A stretch of DNA of 64,000 nucleotides from Quadrisphaera sp. RL12-1S (GTDB lineage Bacteria > Actinomycetota > Actinomycetes > Actinomycetales > Quadrisphaeraceae): the NCBI RefSeq assembly GCF_014270065.1, contig NZ_JACNME010000009.1, forward strand, positions 62,001-126,000. Direction: 5' to 3'. Within the stretch, counting starts at the first letter, position 1, and the number at the start of each line of letters is the position of its first letter. The notes under the pieces are model-generated. The model searched no databases and was not told the origin of the DNA. It was given only the letters and a program-made list of their open reading frames with translations. Made by a program: the position numbers and the translations under genes. Shown here piece after piece: positions 7,817 through 15,170 of the stretch.

Positions 7817-8715
7817 GCCCCCAGCCGCGGTGACCCCGGGCCGAGCGGGGCGGACAGGGCGCCGCTGCGCTGCACGTCAGCCCGCGCCAGGGCCCTGAAC
7901 CGGGCCACCGCCTCGTCCACCACCGCCGGCGCCGCGGTCAGCGCCACGCTGACGGTGGTGTCCGTGGTGGCCAGCACCGAGCCGGCGCAGGCCTCCACGG
8001 CGCGCTCGAAGGCGTCGACGTCGAGGGCGTCGCCGGCCTCGAGCGTCACGACGGCCAGCTCGCGGCTCGCGGTGCGCCCCGGCCACGCCGCGGCCGGGGC
8101 GGCCGGCCTCCGGCGGCGCTCCCGCGCCTCCGCGACCACCTGGCAGCCGGCGTACACGAGCAGCCCGACCCCCGCCAGGAGCACCGCCACGACGCGCTCC
8201 GAGAGCCCGCCGGCGCTGCCGCGCAGCAGGTCGCTGGCGTACCCGACCCACGGCACGGAGTACCAGAGCTCGCCCCGGACGGCGCTGGCGGGGACCAGCG
8301 GGTCGTCGTCGTCGTTCGCGTCACCGCGGGTGGTGAGCTGCAGCGCGCCGGACGCGTCGTGCCCGGTGCCCACCACGCGGTGGGTGACCAGCGCTCCCCC
8401 GCCGGCCACCTCGTAGGTCACCACGTCGCCGACGTGCAGCGAGGCCGGGTCCACCGGGCGCACCACCGCCACCGACCCCGGGGGGATGCCGGGCGCCATG
8501 CTGCCGGTGAGCACCACCAGGGGCGTCGCGCCCGCGGCCCGCGGCACCACCACCGCGGCGCCCAGGGCCGCCAGGACCGCCACCAGCGCCGCTACGGCGA
8601 GGACCGTCACCAGCCCCCGCAGGGCGTTGCGCGCGGCTCCCCGTGCCGCGGCCCGCGCGGGTCGGGGGACCACCGCGGTGTGGCGGCCCGTGCGCGCCGC
8701 CGACGACGCGGACAC
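7813..8715 (-). CDS. Signal peptidase I, SipW (ER) type
   Basis: 300 residues with a membrane segment at about 34-60, then the catalytic serine in LTGSMAPG (Ser72) and a histidine instead of lysine as the general-base candidate (THRVV, His112). That Ser/His pairing marks the archaeal/ER/SipW class rather than the LepB class. A further hydrophobic segment near residues 160-180 (VAVLLAGVGLLVYAG) anchors the C-terminal region. SipW enzymes cleave the special signal peptides of TasA-like surface proteins, which fits the genes on both sides. The GTG start follows the TasA-like gene stop by one base, so the three genes form a tight operon. Confidence 0.88.
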   Translation of the reverse strand: MSASSAARTGRHTAVVPRPARAAARGAARNALRGLVTVLAVAALVAVLAALGAAVVVPRAAGATPLVVLTGSMAPGIPPGSVAVVRPVDPASLHVGDVVTYEVAGGGALVTHRVVGTGHDASGALQLTTRGDANDDDDPLVPASAVRGELWYSVPWVGYASDLLRGSAGGLSERVVAVLLAGVGLLVYAGCQVVAEARERRRRPAAPAAAWPGRTASRELAVVTLEAGDALDVDAFERAVEACAGSVLATTDTTVSVALTAAPAVVDEAVARFRALARADVQRSGALSAPLGPGSPRLGA

Positions 8716-8716
8716 G

Positions 8717-9562
8717 TCAGGTCTTGGCCGCGCTCGGAGAGGCGGAGCTCGGGGAGGCGGAGCTCGGGGAGGCGGAGCTCGGGGAGGTCGTGCCGGTGGG
8801 GCTCGACGGGCTCGCGCTCGGCGTGACGACCTGGGCGAGGCGGAGCCGCACGTCGAAGTCGGCCGTGTCCCCCTGCACCGCGTTGTTGTCGTCGCGCAGC
8901 GGCAGGGTCAGGGTGACGCGCACGCACTCCGCGCCGCCCGCCGGAACCGGCGCCAGGTCGGAGAAGTCGAAGTACCGCGGACCGTTGACCACCGCGGCGA
9001 GCGAGGCGGGGTCGGCCCGGTAGGTCTCCACGGAGGTGGAGGTGGAGGTCGACCCGGGCGAGGTGACGGTCTTGGTGGTGGTCACGGGCGCGGTCGGCAC
9101 CGGCCCCACCAGGACGCCCGCGCGGCCCGCGGTGGCCGCGGGGCAGCGCGCCCCGACACCGCTGCCGGGAACGGCGGGGAACGCCACGGCGGAGACGAGG
9201 GCCTGGTTGGCCAGGTCGCCGAGGCCGCCGGCGTTGCTGGCGCAGTCGGCGTCGTAGAGCACCTCGTCACCGCTGCAGCCGTTCTCGCGGTTCACGAGGT
9301 TGGCCAGGGACACGCCCACGGAGGCCGGCACGGCGCTGGTGTTCTCCACGAGGAAGGCCTGGGAGACCCCGGCGCCGCCGGGCACCAGGGCGCCGCCGGT
9401 GGGGGCACCGGCCGTCGCGGCACCCACCGAGAAGCTCGCCGCCGTGATCCGCGCGGCCGTGACGGTGCTCGTGGAGGAGAACGCGGCGTACGTGGTGCCC
9501 GCGCCGAGCAGCGCGAGCGCGCCGCCGCCGGCCAGGGCCGCCTTGATGATCCGTCCGTTCAT
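8717..9562 (-). CDS. TasA/camelysin-like SipW-dependent surface protein
   Basis: 281 residues. The N terminus (MNGRIIKAALAGGGALALL, then GAGTTYAAFSSTSTV) is a typical SipW-dependent signal sequence followed by the first beta strand. A beta-rich body with four cysteines in two pairs (GCSGDEVLYDADC and RCPAA/ECVRV) suggests disulfides. The C-terminal 25 residues repeat SASPS units, a Ser/Pro stalk encoded by a 15-base tandem repeat (about 8736-8787). In Bacillus, TasA forms biofilm fibres; in actinobacteria such proteins are poorly studied. It is the first gene of the TasA-SipW operon and the two-component genes lie just upstream on the same strand. Confidence 0.75.
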   Translation of the reverse strand: MNGRIIKAALAGGGALALLGAGTTYAAFSSTSTVTAARITAASFSVGAATAGAPTGGALVPGGAGVSQAFLVENTSAVPASVGVSLANLVNRENGCSGDEVLYDADCASNAGGLGDLANQALVSAVAFPAVPGSGVGARCPAATAGRAGVLVGPVPTAPVTTTKTVTSPGSTSTSTSVETYRADPASLAAVVNGPRYFDFSDLAPVPAGGAECVRVTLTLPLRDDNNAVQGDTADFDVRLRLAQVVTPSASPSSPTGTTSPSSASPSSASPSSASPSAAKT

Positions 9563-9595
9563 GGGACCCAGGGTCGGGGGCCCGGACGGGCGCGG

Positions 9596-9614
9596 TCATC
9601 GTCGAAATCGATGA
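9596..9614. promoter_or_regulatory. Dyad upstream of the TasA-like gene
   Basis: TCATCG-TCGAAAT-CGATGA is a perfect 6-base inverted repeat with a 7-base spacer, in the 65-base gap between the response-regulator gene and the TasA-like gene, 34-52 bases before the latter's start codon. It is the right shape and place for a NarL/LuxR-type regulator operator. That the adjacent response regulator binds it is inference. Confidence 0.35.
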
Positions 9615-9627
9615 ACCTCCGGCGGCC

Positions 9628-10299
9628 TCACGCGGCCTCGCGCGCCCACCCGGCGCGGCGGGCCGCTGCCGCGGCCGCCAGCTGGGAGCGCACGCCCAGC
9701 TTGGTGAGCACGGCCCTGATCTGGGTGCGCACCGTGGCCTCCGAGACGGACGCCCCGTCGGCGATGTCGGCTGCGGCCACGCCGTCCACCAGCGCGTCGA
9801 GGACCGCCTGCTCGCGCGGCGTCAGGGACCGGAAGGGGGCCAGGCGCTCGGCCTCCTCGCGCTCGGCGCGGTCCGCCGCCAGGAGCAGGGCGGTGCGCTC
9901 CCGGGCGCGCAGCACCTCCTCACCGGCGGCCACCGCCTCCACCGCCGCCACGACGTCGGCCAGCGGGCGCTGCTTGGACACCACCGCCCAGGCACCGGAG
10001 CGCAGGCAGCGGCCCCAGCGCGCCGGGTCCTCCTCGGCGGTGAGGACCAGCACGGGCGCCACCGGGGCCAGCTCGCCCACCAGCCGGTCTCCGCCCGTCG
10101 GGTCGCCGGCGCCGAGGTGGAGGTCGACGACGACGACGGACGGCGGGTCCTGCGACAGCTCCGCCACGAGCCCCCCGTGGAGGTCCGGGCGCGGCGGCGG
10201 GAGCACCTGCGCCGCGAGGCCCGCGGCACGCAGCGCCGCCGCGAGCGCCTGGGAGAGCAGCTGGTGGTCGTCGACCAGCACGACGCGTCGGTGCGTCAC
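9628..10299 (-). CDS. LuxR/NarL-family response regulator
   Basis: 223 residues. Receiver domain: acidic pair Asp10-Asp11 (LVDDHQLL), phosphoacceptor Asp59 (VVVVDLHLG), conserved Thr87 (VLTAEE) and Lys109 (VVSKQRP). After a helical linker, the HTH domain begins SLTPREQAVLDALVDG and includes the recognition region VSEATVRTQIRAVLTKLGV. It is phosphorylated by a partner kinase and activates or represses transcription. The GTG at 10299 overlaps the kinase stop by four bases (GTGA), so kinase and regulator are translationally coupled. The gene directly downstream is the TasA-like gene, a plausible target. Confidence 0.93.
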   Translation of the reverse strand: MTHRRVVLVDDHQLLSQALAAALRAAGLAAQVLPPPRPDLHGGLVAELSQDPPSVVVVDLHLGAGDPTGGDRLVGELAPVAPVLVLTAEEDPARWGRCLRSGAWAVVSKQRPLADVVAAVEAVAAGEEVLRARERTALLLAADRAEREEAERLAPFRSLTPREQAVLDALVDGVAAADIADGASVSEATVRTQIRAVLTKLGVRSQLAAAAAARRAGWAREAA

Positions 10300-11690
10300 C
10301 GTGCGGTCACCTCCTCCTGGACGGGCGGGTGGACGGGCGGTTGGACGGGCTGGCGGGCTGCGGGCAGGCGGAGCTCGAAGCGGGCGCCGCGGTCGGTGGG
10401 GGCCAGGCGGAGCGAGCCGCCGTCGGCCTCGGCCAGGGCGCGCGCGGACGCGAGGCCCAGTCCCTGCCCGGGCACGGCCGGGCTGAGGCGGGTGCCGGCG
10501 GCGAAGACCGCCTCGCGCAGGTGGGCGGGGACGCCGGGCCCGTCGTCCTGCACCACGAGCAGCGCGGCGCCGTCGTCGTGCTCCCCCGGGACCGCGGTGA
10601 GCTCCACCGCGGCTCCGGGCGCGTGGCGGGAGGCGTTGTCCAGGAGGTTGGCCACGGCGCGGCGGACCGCGTCCGGGTGGCCGACCGCGAGGACGGGGGG
10701 TCCCGGGGGTGGACCGGTGACGTCCAGGCCCCGCGCCCGCCATGCGGTGACCAGCGGGACGACGGCCTCACGCAGGTCCACCACCCCGGGCCGGTGCGGC
10801 GCAGCAGGCGCGGGGACCGTCGCGCCGGGCTCCCCCAGGAGCCGCTCGACGCGGCCGAGCTCGGCGTGCAGGGCCGCGGCCAGCGCCCGCTGCTCGGCAC
10901 CGCCGACCACGGCGGGCTGCTCCCCGCTGAGCACGGCGCTGGCGGCGCGGACGGCGGCCAGCGCGCTGCGCGCGTCGTGGCGGCGCAGCCGGTCCTCGTG
11001 GCGCTCGGCGGCGGAGCGCTGCAGCCCCGCCAGCGCCCGCAGGCCCCGCACCCGCTGGGCGCGCAGGGCGGCTCCCAGGGCCACCAGGGCGTGCGCCAGG
11101 GCCCCGCCGCCCGCGGCCCCGAGGGCTGCGGGCCACAGCAGCGACCACGGCTGCCCCGGGAGGGGGGCGAGCGGTGGCAGCCAGCCGGCTCCGGCCACCA
11201 CGGCGGCGCCGGCGCCGGCCGCGAGCACGAGACCGCAGCCGGCGAGCACCGCGGCGCCCGGGCGCAGCGCGGTGTCCACCTCGACGCCCCGGTGCGCGGA
11301 GCGGGTGCTGGGGACGGCGGCCAGGAGTCCGGCGGCCAGGGCGACCGCGGTGACGGCTCCGGTGTCCGTCGCCGGCGCCGCGCTGCTGGCGACCCAGGCC
11401 ACGAGGGGTCCCGCGCCGCCGGCGAGCGCCAGGGCGACGGCGGCGTGGGCGGGGTGGGCGCGCCCGCCCACCCGCCAGGCGCAGAGCAGCAGGACGGTCG
11501 CCACCACCAGCGGCGCGGCACCGACCACCACGGCCAGGGCGGCGTGCGGGTCGGTCCCGGTGGCGACGTCCACGAGCACCGCGGCCCCGGCACCGGCCGC
11601 GGTGCCGGCGCCCACCGCCCGCCGGTCGTGCGCTGCGGGTCCGGTGGTCGCGGTGGGTCGGCGGTCGGGACCGCGGTAGACCCCGCCCAT
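10296..11690 (-). CDS. Membrane sensor histidine kinase
   Basis: 464 residues. The first half contains several Ala/Val/Leu-rich membrane segments with almost no extracellular loops, suggesting a sensor inside the membrane. The dimerisation region carries the phosphorylated His in RRHDARSALAAVRAASAV, and the ATPase domain shows the N-box NLLDNASRHA, the G1 box DDGPGVP and the G2 box GQGLGLASARAL. It ends by overlapping its response regulator by four bases. The start is uncertain: the ATG at 11690 has GGGAGG five to ten bases upstream, but an in-frame GTG at 11723 lies five bases after TACCGT, which could give a leaderless transcript; the product would then be 475 residues. Confidence 0.88.
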   Translation of the reverse strand: MGGVYRGPDRRPTATTGPAAHDRRAVGAGTAAGAGAAVLVDVATGTDPHAALAVVVGAAPLVVATVLLLCAWRVGGRAHPAHAAVALALAGGAGPLVAWVASSAAPATDTGAVTAVALAAGLLAAVPSTRSAHRGVEVDTALRPGAAVLAGCGLVLAAGAGAAVVAGAGWLPPLAPLPGQPWSLLWPAALGAAGGGALAHALVALGAALRAQRVRGLRALAGLQRSAAERHEDRLRRHDARSALAAVRAASAVLSGEQPAVVGGAEQRALAAALHAELGRVERLLGEPGATVPAPAAPHRPGVVDLREAVVPLVTAWRARGLDVTGPPPGPPVLAVGHPDAVRRAVANLLDNASRHAPGAAVELTAVPGEHDDGAALLVVQDDGPGVPAHLREAVFAAGTRLSPAVPGQGLGLASARALAEADGGSLRLAPTDRGARFELRLPAARQPVQPPVHPPVQEEVTAR

Positions 11691-11776
11691 CGCACCTCCC
11701 GTCACATCCGCAACACCAGTCACGTGCGACGGTAGGCAGTGGCGGGGCGGGCGTCACGCAGGCGCGCCGGAGGGGC

Positions 11777-12226
11777 TCAGGGGCAGGCGACCCACTCGTC
11801 GGTGCCGTCGGCCAGGAACTGGTGCTTCCAGACCGGCAGCCGGTCCTTGACCTCGTCCACCAGGGCCGCCGCCGCGGTGAACGCCTCGCCCCGGTGGGCC
11901 GCGGAGACGGCCACCGCGAGCGCGACCTCCCCCACCGCCAGCGGACCGGTCCGGTGGGAGACGGCCACGGCGTCCACGGGGTGGCGGGCGGTCACGTCGG
12001 CGACCACCTCGGCGAGCACCCGCCCGGCGGTCGGGTGCGCCACGTAGACGAGGCGGTCGACGCCCGCCCCGTGGTCGTGGTCGCGGACCACCCCCGAGAA
12101 GGTCACCACGGCACCGGCGGCGCGGCTGCCCACGAGCGCGGCGTGCGCCTCGACGTCGAGGGGCTCCTCGGTGACGTCGGCCAGCGCCACCGCGCGGGCG
12201 GGTTCGTCGAAGCGGGAGGCGGTCAC
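11777..12226 (-). CDS. moaE: Molybdopterin synthase catalytic subunit MoaE
   Basis: 149 residues, the usual family length. It forms a heterotetramer with MoaD and inserts two sulfurs into precursor Z to make molybdopterin. Seen: AVVTFSGVVRDHDHG, the conserved SHRTGPLAVGEVA strand, and the catalytic lysine region VKDRLPVWKHQF near the C terminus. The GTG at 12226 overlaps the preceding gene's stop by four bases, making an operon with the DUF4031/nucleotidyltransferase fusion. The partner moaD is on the opposite strand about 4.3 kb away. Confidence 0.93.
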   Translation of the reverse strand: MTASRFDEPARAVALADVTEEPLDVEAHAALVGSRAAGAVVTFSGVVRDHDHGAGVDRLVYVAHPTAGRVLAEVVADVTARHPVDAVAVSHRTGPLAVGEVALAVAVSAAHRGEAFTAAAALVDEVKDRLPVWKHQFLADGTDEWVACP

Positions 12227-13110
12227 CGGGCCAGCGTAGGCCGGGTGTCGACGTCGGCCCCGTCGTCGAGGTCGCCGCACTCCACCAGGGCCGCCCCCGC
12301 CGCGCGCAGGTACGGGCCGGCGCCGCGGTCTCCCCGGGCCGCCGCCGCGGCCGCCGACCAGTGGGCGCGGCCGAGGAGCACCGGGTGCCCGGGCCGGCCG
12401 CCGTAGGTGGCGCGGGCCAGCGCGGACGCGGCGGGACGGGCGGGCGCGGCGGCGCCGAGGACCCGGCGCACGACCTCGTGGCGCAGCCCCGGGGTGTCCA
12501 CGAGCGCCACGAGGGCGGCGGCCACGGGGGGCTCCTGGGCGGCCAGCGCGGCCAGGCCCGCCCGCAGGGACGCGCTCATCCCCTCGGCCCAGTCCTGGGC
12601 GACGACGACGGCGGCGCCGGGCGGCACCAGCTCCCGCGCGGCGTCCGCCTGCGCGCCGAGCACCACGACCACGTGGTCGCAGCCGCCCTCGCGCAGCGCG
12701 CGCACGCGCTGGACCAGCCACGGCTCGTCGTCGTCGCGCGCCAGCGCCTTCGGACCGCCGAAGCGCGTGCCCGCGCCGGCCGCCAGCAGGAGCCCGCGGG
12801 TGCCGGCCGGGTCCGGCCAGTCCGGCGGCTGCCGCCGGGCTCCCTCCCGCCGGTCCCGCGCGGTCACCCGCAGCCCCGAGGCGATGAGCCGGCGGGTGAG
12901 CTCCCGGCCGCCCACCTGCTCCGCGCCCGCTGCCACCAGCGCCGGCACGAGCGCGTCGGGCACGTCGTAGTGGTCGGCGTCGAAGCTGCGCGCGGGCACC
13001 CCCGCGGCGCGCGCGAACGCGTGCAGCTCGGCCAGGGAGGTGTCGCTGACCAGGTGGGCCCACAGGCGGCCGTGCGCCGGCCAGCGCGCGTCGTCGACCA
13101 GCACCGCCAC
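12223..13110 (-). CDS. DUF4031 - MobA-like nucleotidyltransferase fusion
   Basis: 295 residues with two unrelated parts. Residues 1-85 are a DUF4031 domain (VLVDDARWPAHGRLWAHLVS, then FDADHYDVP and a helix VGGRELTRRLIASGL), normally a free-standing 80-90 residue protein. Residues 105-295 are an NTP-transferase domain of the MobA/MocA type with the nucleotide-binding loop LLLAAGAGTRFGGPKAL (Lys121) and the later VALVDTPGL metal site. MocA-type enzymes attach CMP to molybdopterin. The coupling to moaE supports a cofactor-nucleotide role. TAGGGT (13122-13117) lies six bases before the GTG start, suggesting a leaderless transcript. DUF4031's function is unknown, so what the fusion adds is unclear. 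Confidence 0.8.
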   Translation of the reverse strand: MAVLVDDARWPAHGRLWAHLVSDTSLAELHAFARAAGVPARSFDADHYDVPDALVPALVAAGAEQVGGRELTRRLIASGLRVTARDRREGARRQPPDWPDPAGTRGLLLAAGAGTRFGGPKALARDDDEPWLVQRVRALREGGCDHVVVVLGAQADAARELVPPGAAVVVAQDWAEGMSASLRAGLAALAAQEPPVAAALVALVDTPGLRHEVVRRVLGAAAPARPAASALARATYGGRPGHPVLLGRAHWSAAAAAARGDRGAGPYLRAAGAALVECGDLDDGADVDTRPTLAR

Positions 13111-13119
13111 GCAGCGACC

Positions 13120-14049
13120 CTACGGCGCGCGCAGCAGGCCGTCGGCGGTGCGCAGGTCGGCGGTCTGCGCGGCGGTCATGGCGGCGAGCTCGGGGGCGCC
13201 GGTGGGCTCGACGTCCCGTTCGAGCACCAGCCACCCGCCGCCCCAGGAGGCGCGCAGCTGCGCGAGGAAGCCGGCCACGTCGACGTCGCCGTCGCCGAGG
13301 GCGGTGCAGGAGCGCGACCACCAGCTGCGCAGCGGGACGGGCCCGGTGGCGCGGGCCCGCTCGCAGGTGGCGAGGTCGACGTCCTTGAGGTGGACGTGGG
13401 CGGTGCGACCACCCCAGTCGCGCAGCGCGGTGACGGGGTCGACACCGGCCAGGAGCAGGTGCCCGGTGTCGAGGACCAGCGGCAGGTCGGTGGTCTCCAG
13501 CAGCCGCTCCACCTCCCAGCCGGACTCCACCCACGTGGCCAGGTGGGGGTGCACCGCGGCGACCAGACCGTGCTCCGCGGAGACGCGCTGGGCCTCGCCG
13601 AGAACCCGCACCGCCCCGTCCCACTGCTGCCGGTCGAGCCCGCTGGACCTGTCGGAGGGGTCCCGCGGGGCGGTCTGGAGCTGCGGCGCGCCGGCGTCGG
13701 CCAGGACCAGCACGGGCGCCGGCCCCGGGAGGCCGTCGGAGTCCGCGCGGCGCGCGGTGGCGGCCAGCAGGGCGCAGGCCCGCTGGACGTCGGCGCGGTC
13801 GGCGTGCGTCAGCGCGCCAGCGGTCAGCTGCACGCCCACGTAGGCACCCGCCGGGCGCAGGCGGTGGGCCGCGAAGGCCTCCACGGTCTCGGCGGGATCT
13901 CCCAGGTAGCCGGGCGGGCCCAGCTCCGAACCGCCGTAGCCGGCCTGCGCCACACCCGCCAGCACCTGCTGCGGGCCGCCGTCCGCGGGCCCGTGGTGCG
14001 GGCCCCACACGCCCCAGCTCACGGGGGCGCCCGCCAGGTGGACGCTCAT
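13120..14049 (-). CDS. Sugar isomerase/epimerase-like TIM-barrel protein
   Basis: 309 residues of the xylose-isomerase-like (AP_endonuc_2) TIM-barrel family, nearest in style to IolE inosose dehydratase: start HLAGAPVSWGVWGP, YGGSELGPPGYL, and metal-site residues in AVHPHLATWVES, LVLDTGHLLLAGVDP and HVHLKDVD. It probably isomerises, epimerises or dehydrates a sugar or cyclitol using a divalent metal. The ATG overlaps the stop of the Gfo/Idh dehydrogenase by four bases, so the two likely work in sequence on one substrate: oxidation, then rearrangement. The true substrate cannot be read from sequence. Confidence 0.82.
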   Translation of the reverse strand: MSVHLAGAPVSWGVWGPHHGPADGGPQQVLAGVAQAGYGGSELGPPGYLGDPAETVEAFAAHRLRPAGAYVGVQLTAGALTHADRADVQRACALLAATARRADSDGLPGPAPVLVLADAGAPQLQTAPRDPSDRSSGLDRQQWDGAVRVLGEAQRVSAEHGLVAAVHPHLATWVESGWEVERLLETTDLPLVLDTGHLLLAGVDPVTALRDWGGRTAHVHLKDVDLATCERARATGPVPLRSWWSRSCTALGDGDVDVAGFLAQLRASWGGGWLVLERDVEPTGAPELAAMTAAQTADLRTADGLLRAP

Positions 14050-15155
14050 GCGCGCAGGAGGGTCAGGAGGTCGGCGAGCCAGCGCGCGTCCTCGGCCGCC
14101 TCGTCCGCCGTCCCGGTCACGGGCGCGCCGGTCCGCACGCTGGCGACGAACGCCTCCAGCTGCCGCTGGAACGCCCCGTCCCGGCCGAGCACCTCCCGGC
14201 GCAGCGCCGCGCCGCCGCCCGGCCGGTGGCTGAGCACCTCCAGGGCGCTGGGCGCGTCCACCGCGTAGGGCGCCGCGACCTCCAGGCGCACCGACCCCGC
14301 CGTGGCGCTCACCTCCAGCACCTCCTGGTACTCCGGGAAGTCGGGCAGCCACGCCCACACCAGCTCCAGCGCGGCGCCCCCGGGCAGCTCCCCGGAGACG
14401 AGCAGCACCGGCGGCTGCCCGCCGTCCCAGGCGGACAGGTGGGCCCGGGTGACCCGCGGCAGGCCCAGGCCGGTGGCGCGCAGCAGCGCCAGCTCGTGCA
14501 GCACCGACCCGCACAGCACCTGCCGGTACAGGCGCTGCCACGGCTGCGGCACCTCGCCCACCGCGCGCCGCACCGCGGCGGCGTCAGCGGCGTCGGAGGC
14601 GGCGACGCTCGCGAGCGCGGCCTCGTCCAGCTGCGGCGGTGGGCCGGCGGGCCGCAGGTGGGCCAGCTGGGGGGCGTCGGTGGGGTGGCGGACCCGGACC
14701 TGCACCACCCGCGCCTCGCCGACCTCGTCCAGGGCCGCCCGCAGCGCCGGCAGCGCGGCGTCGTGGGCCTTCATGTACCCCACCTGCAGCACGAGGCCGG
14801 ACACGGCGGCGAGCGCGCCCAGGCGCTCGGCGTCGTCAGATGCCAGGGCCAGCGGCTTCTCGGCCAGCACGTGCTTGCCCGCCCGCAGCGCGGCCTCGAC
14901 GAGGGTCGGGTGGTCACCGGGGGTGGTGACGAGCACCGCCTCGACGGCGGCGTCGGCGAGCAGCTCGGCCGTGGTCAGCGCGCGCGCGCCGTAGGCGGCG
15001 GCGACCTGCGCGGCGCGGGCGGTGTCGAGGTCGCTCACCGCCGCGACGGTGGTCTGCGGGGAGCGGGCCAGCAGGGGCAGGTGCACCGCGCGTGCGATGG
15101 TGCCGGTGCCCACCACCCCCACGGCCAGGGGCGTGGCGCTGTCGACGGGGATCAC
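14046..15155 (-). CDS. Gfo/Idh/MocA family oxidoreductase
   Basis: 369 residues. N-terminal Rossmann fold with VGVVGTGTIARAVHLPLL for NAD(P), and the family signature VLAEKPLAL with the catalytic Lys; the C-terminal half is the substrate domain. It likely oxidises a sugar, sugar acid or inositol. It starts with GTG, preceded by AGGAG at good spacing. Downstream the isomerase overlaps by four bases; upstream is an Eis-type acetyltransferase and then the sugar ABC importer, all on the minus strand. The order suggests catabolism of what the importer brings in. Confidence 0.88.
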   Translation of the reverse strand: MIPVDSATPLAVGVVGTGTIARAVHLPLLARSPQTTVAAVSDLDTARAAQVAAAYGARALTTAELLADAAVEAVLVTTPGDHPTLVEAALRAGKHVLAEKPLALASDDAERLGALAAVSGLVLQVGYMKAHDAALPALRAALDEVGEARVVQVRVRHPTDAPQLAHLRPAGPPPQLDEAALASVAASDAADAAAVRRAVGEVPQPWQRLYRQVLCGSVLHELALLRATGLGLPRVTRAHLSAWDGGQPPVLLVSGELPGGAALELVWAWLPDFPEYQEVLEVSATAGSVRLEVAAPYAVDAPSALEVLSHRPGGGAALRREVLGRDGAFQRQLEAFVASVRTGAPVTGTADEAAEDARWLADLLTLLRA

Positions 15156-15170
15156 GGGGTCTCCTGGGAG

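Noticed and set aside
8746-8790. CRISPR-like array in the repeated GGAGGCGGAGCTC stretch
   Set aside because: The units are 15-base, contiguous and without spacers, and they encode an in-frame Ser/Pro/Ala tail.
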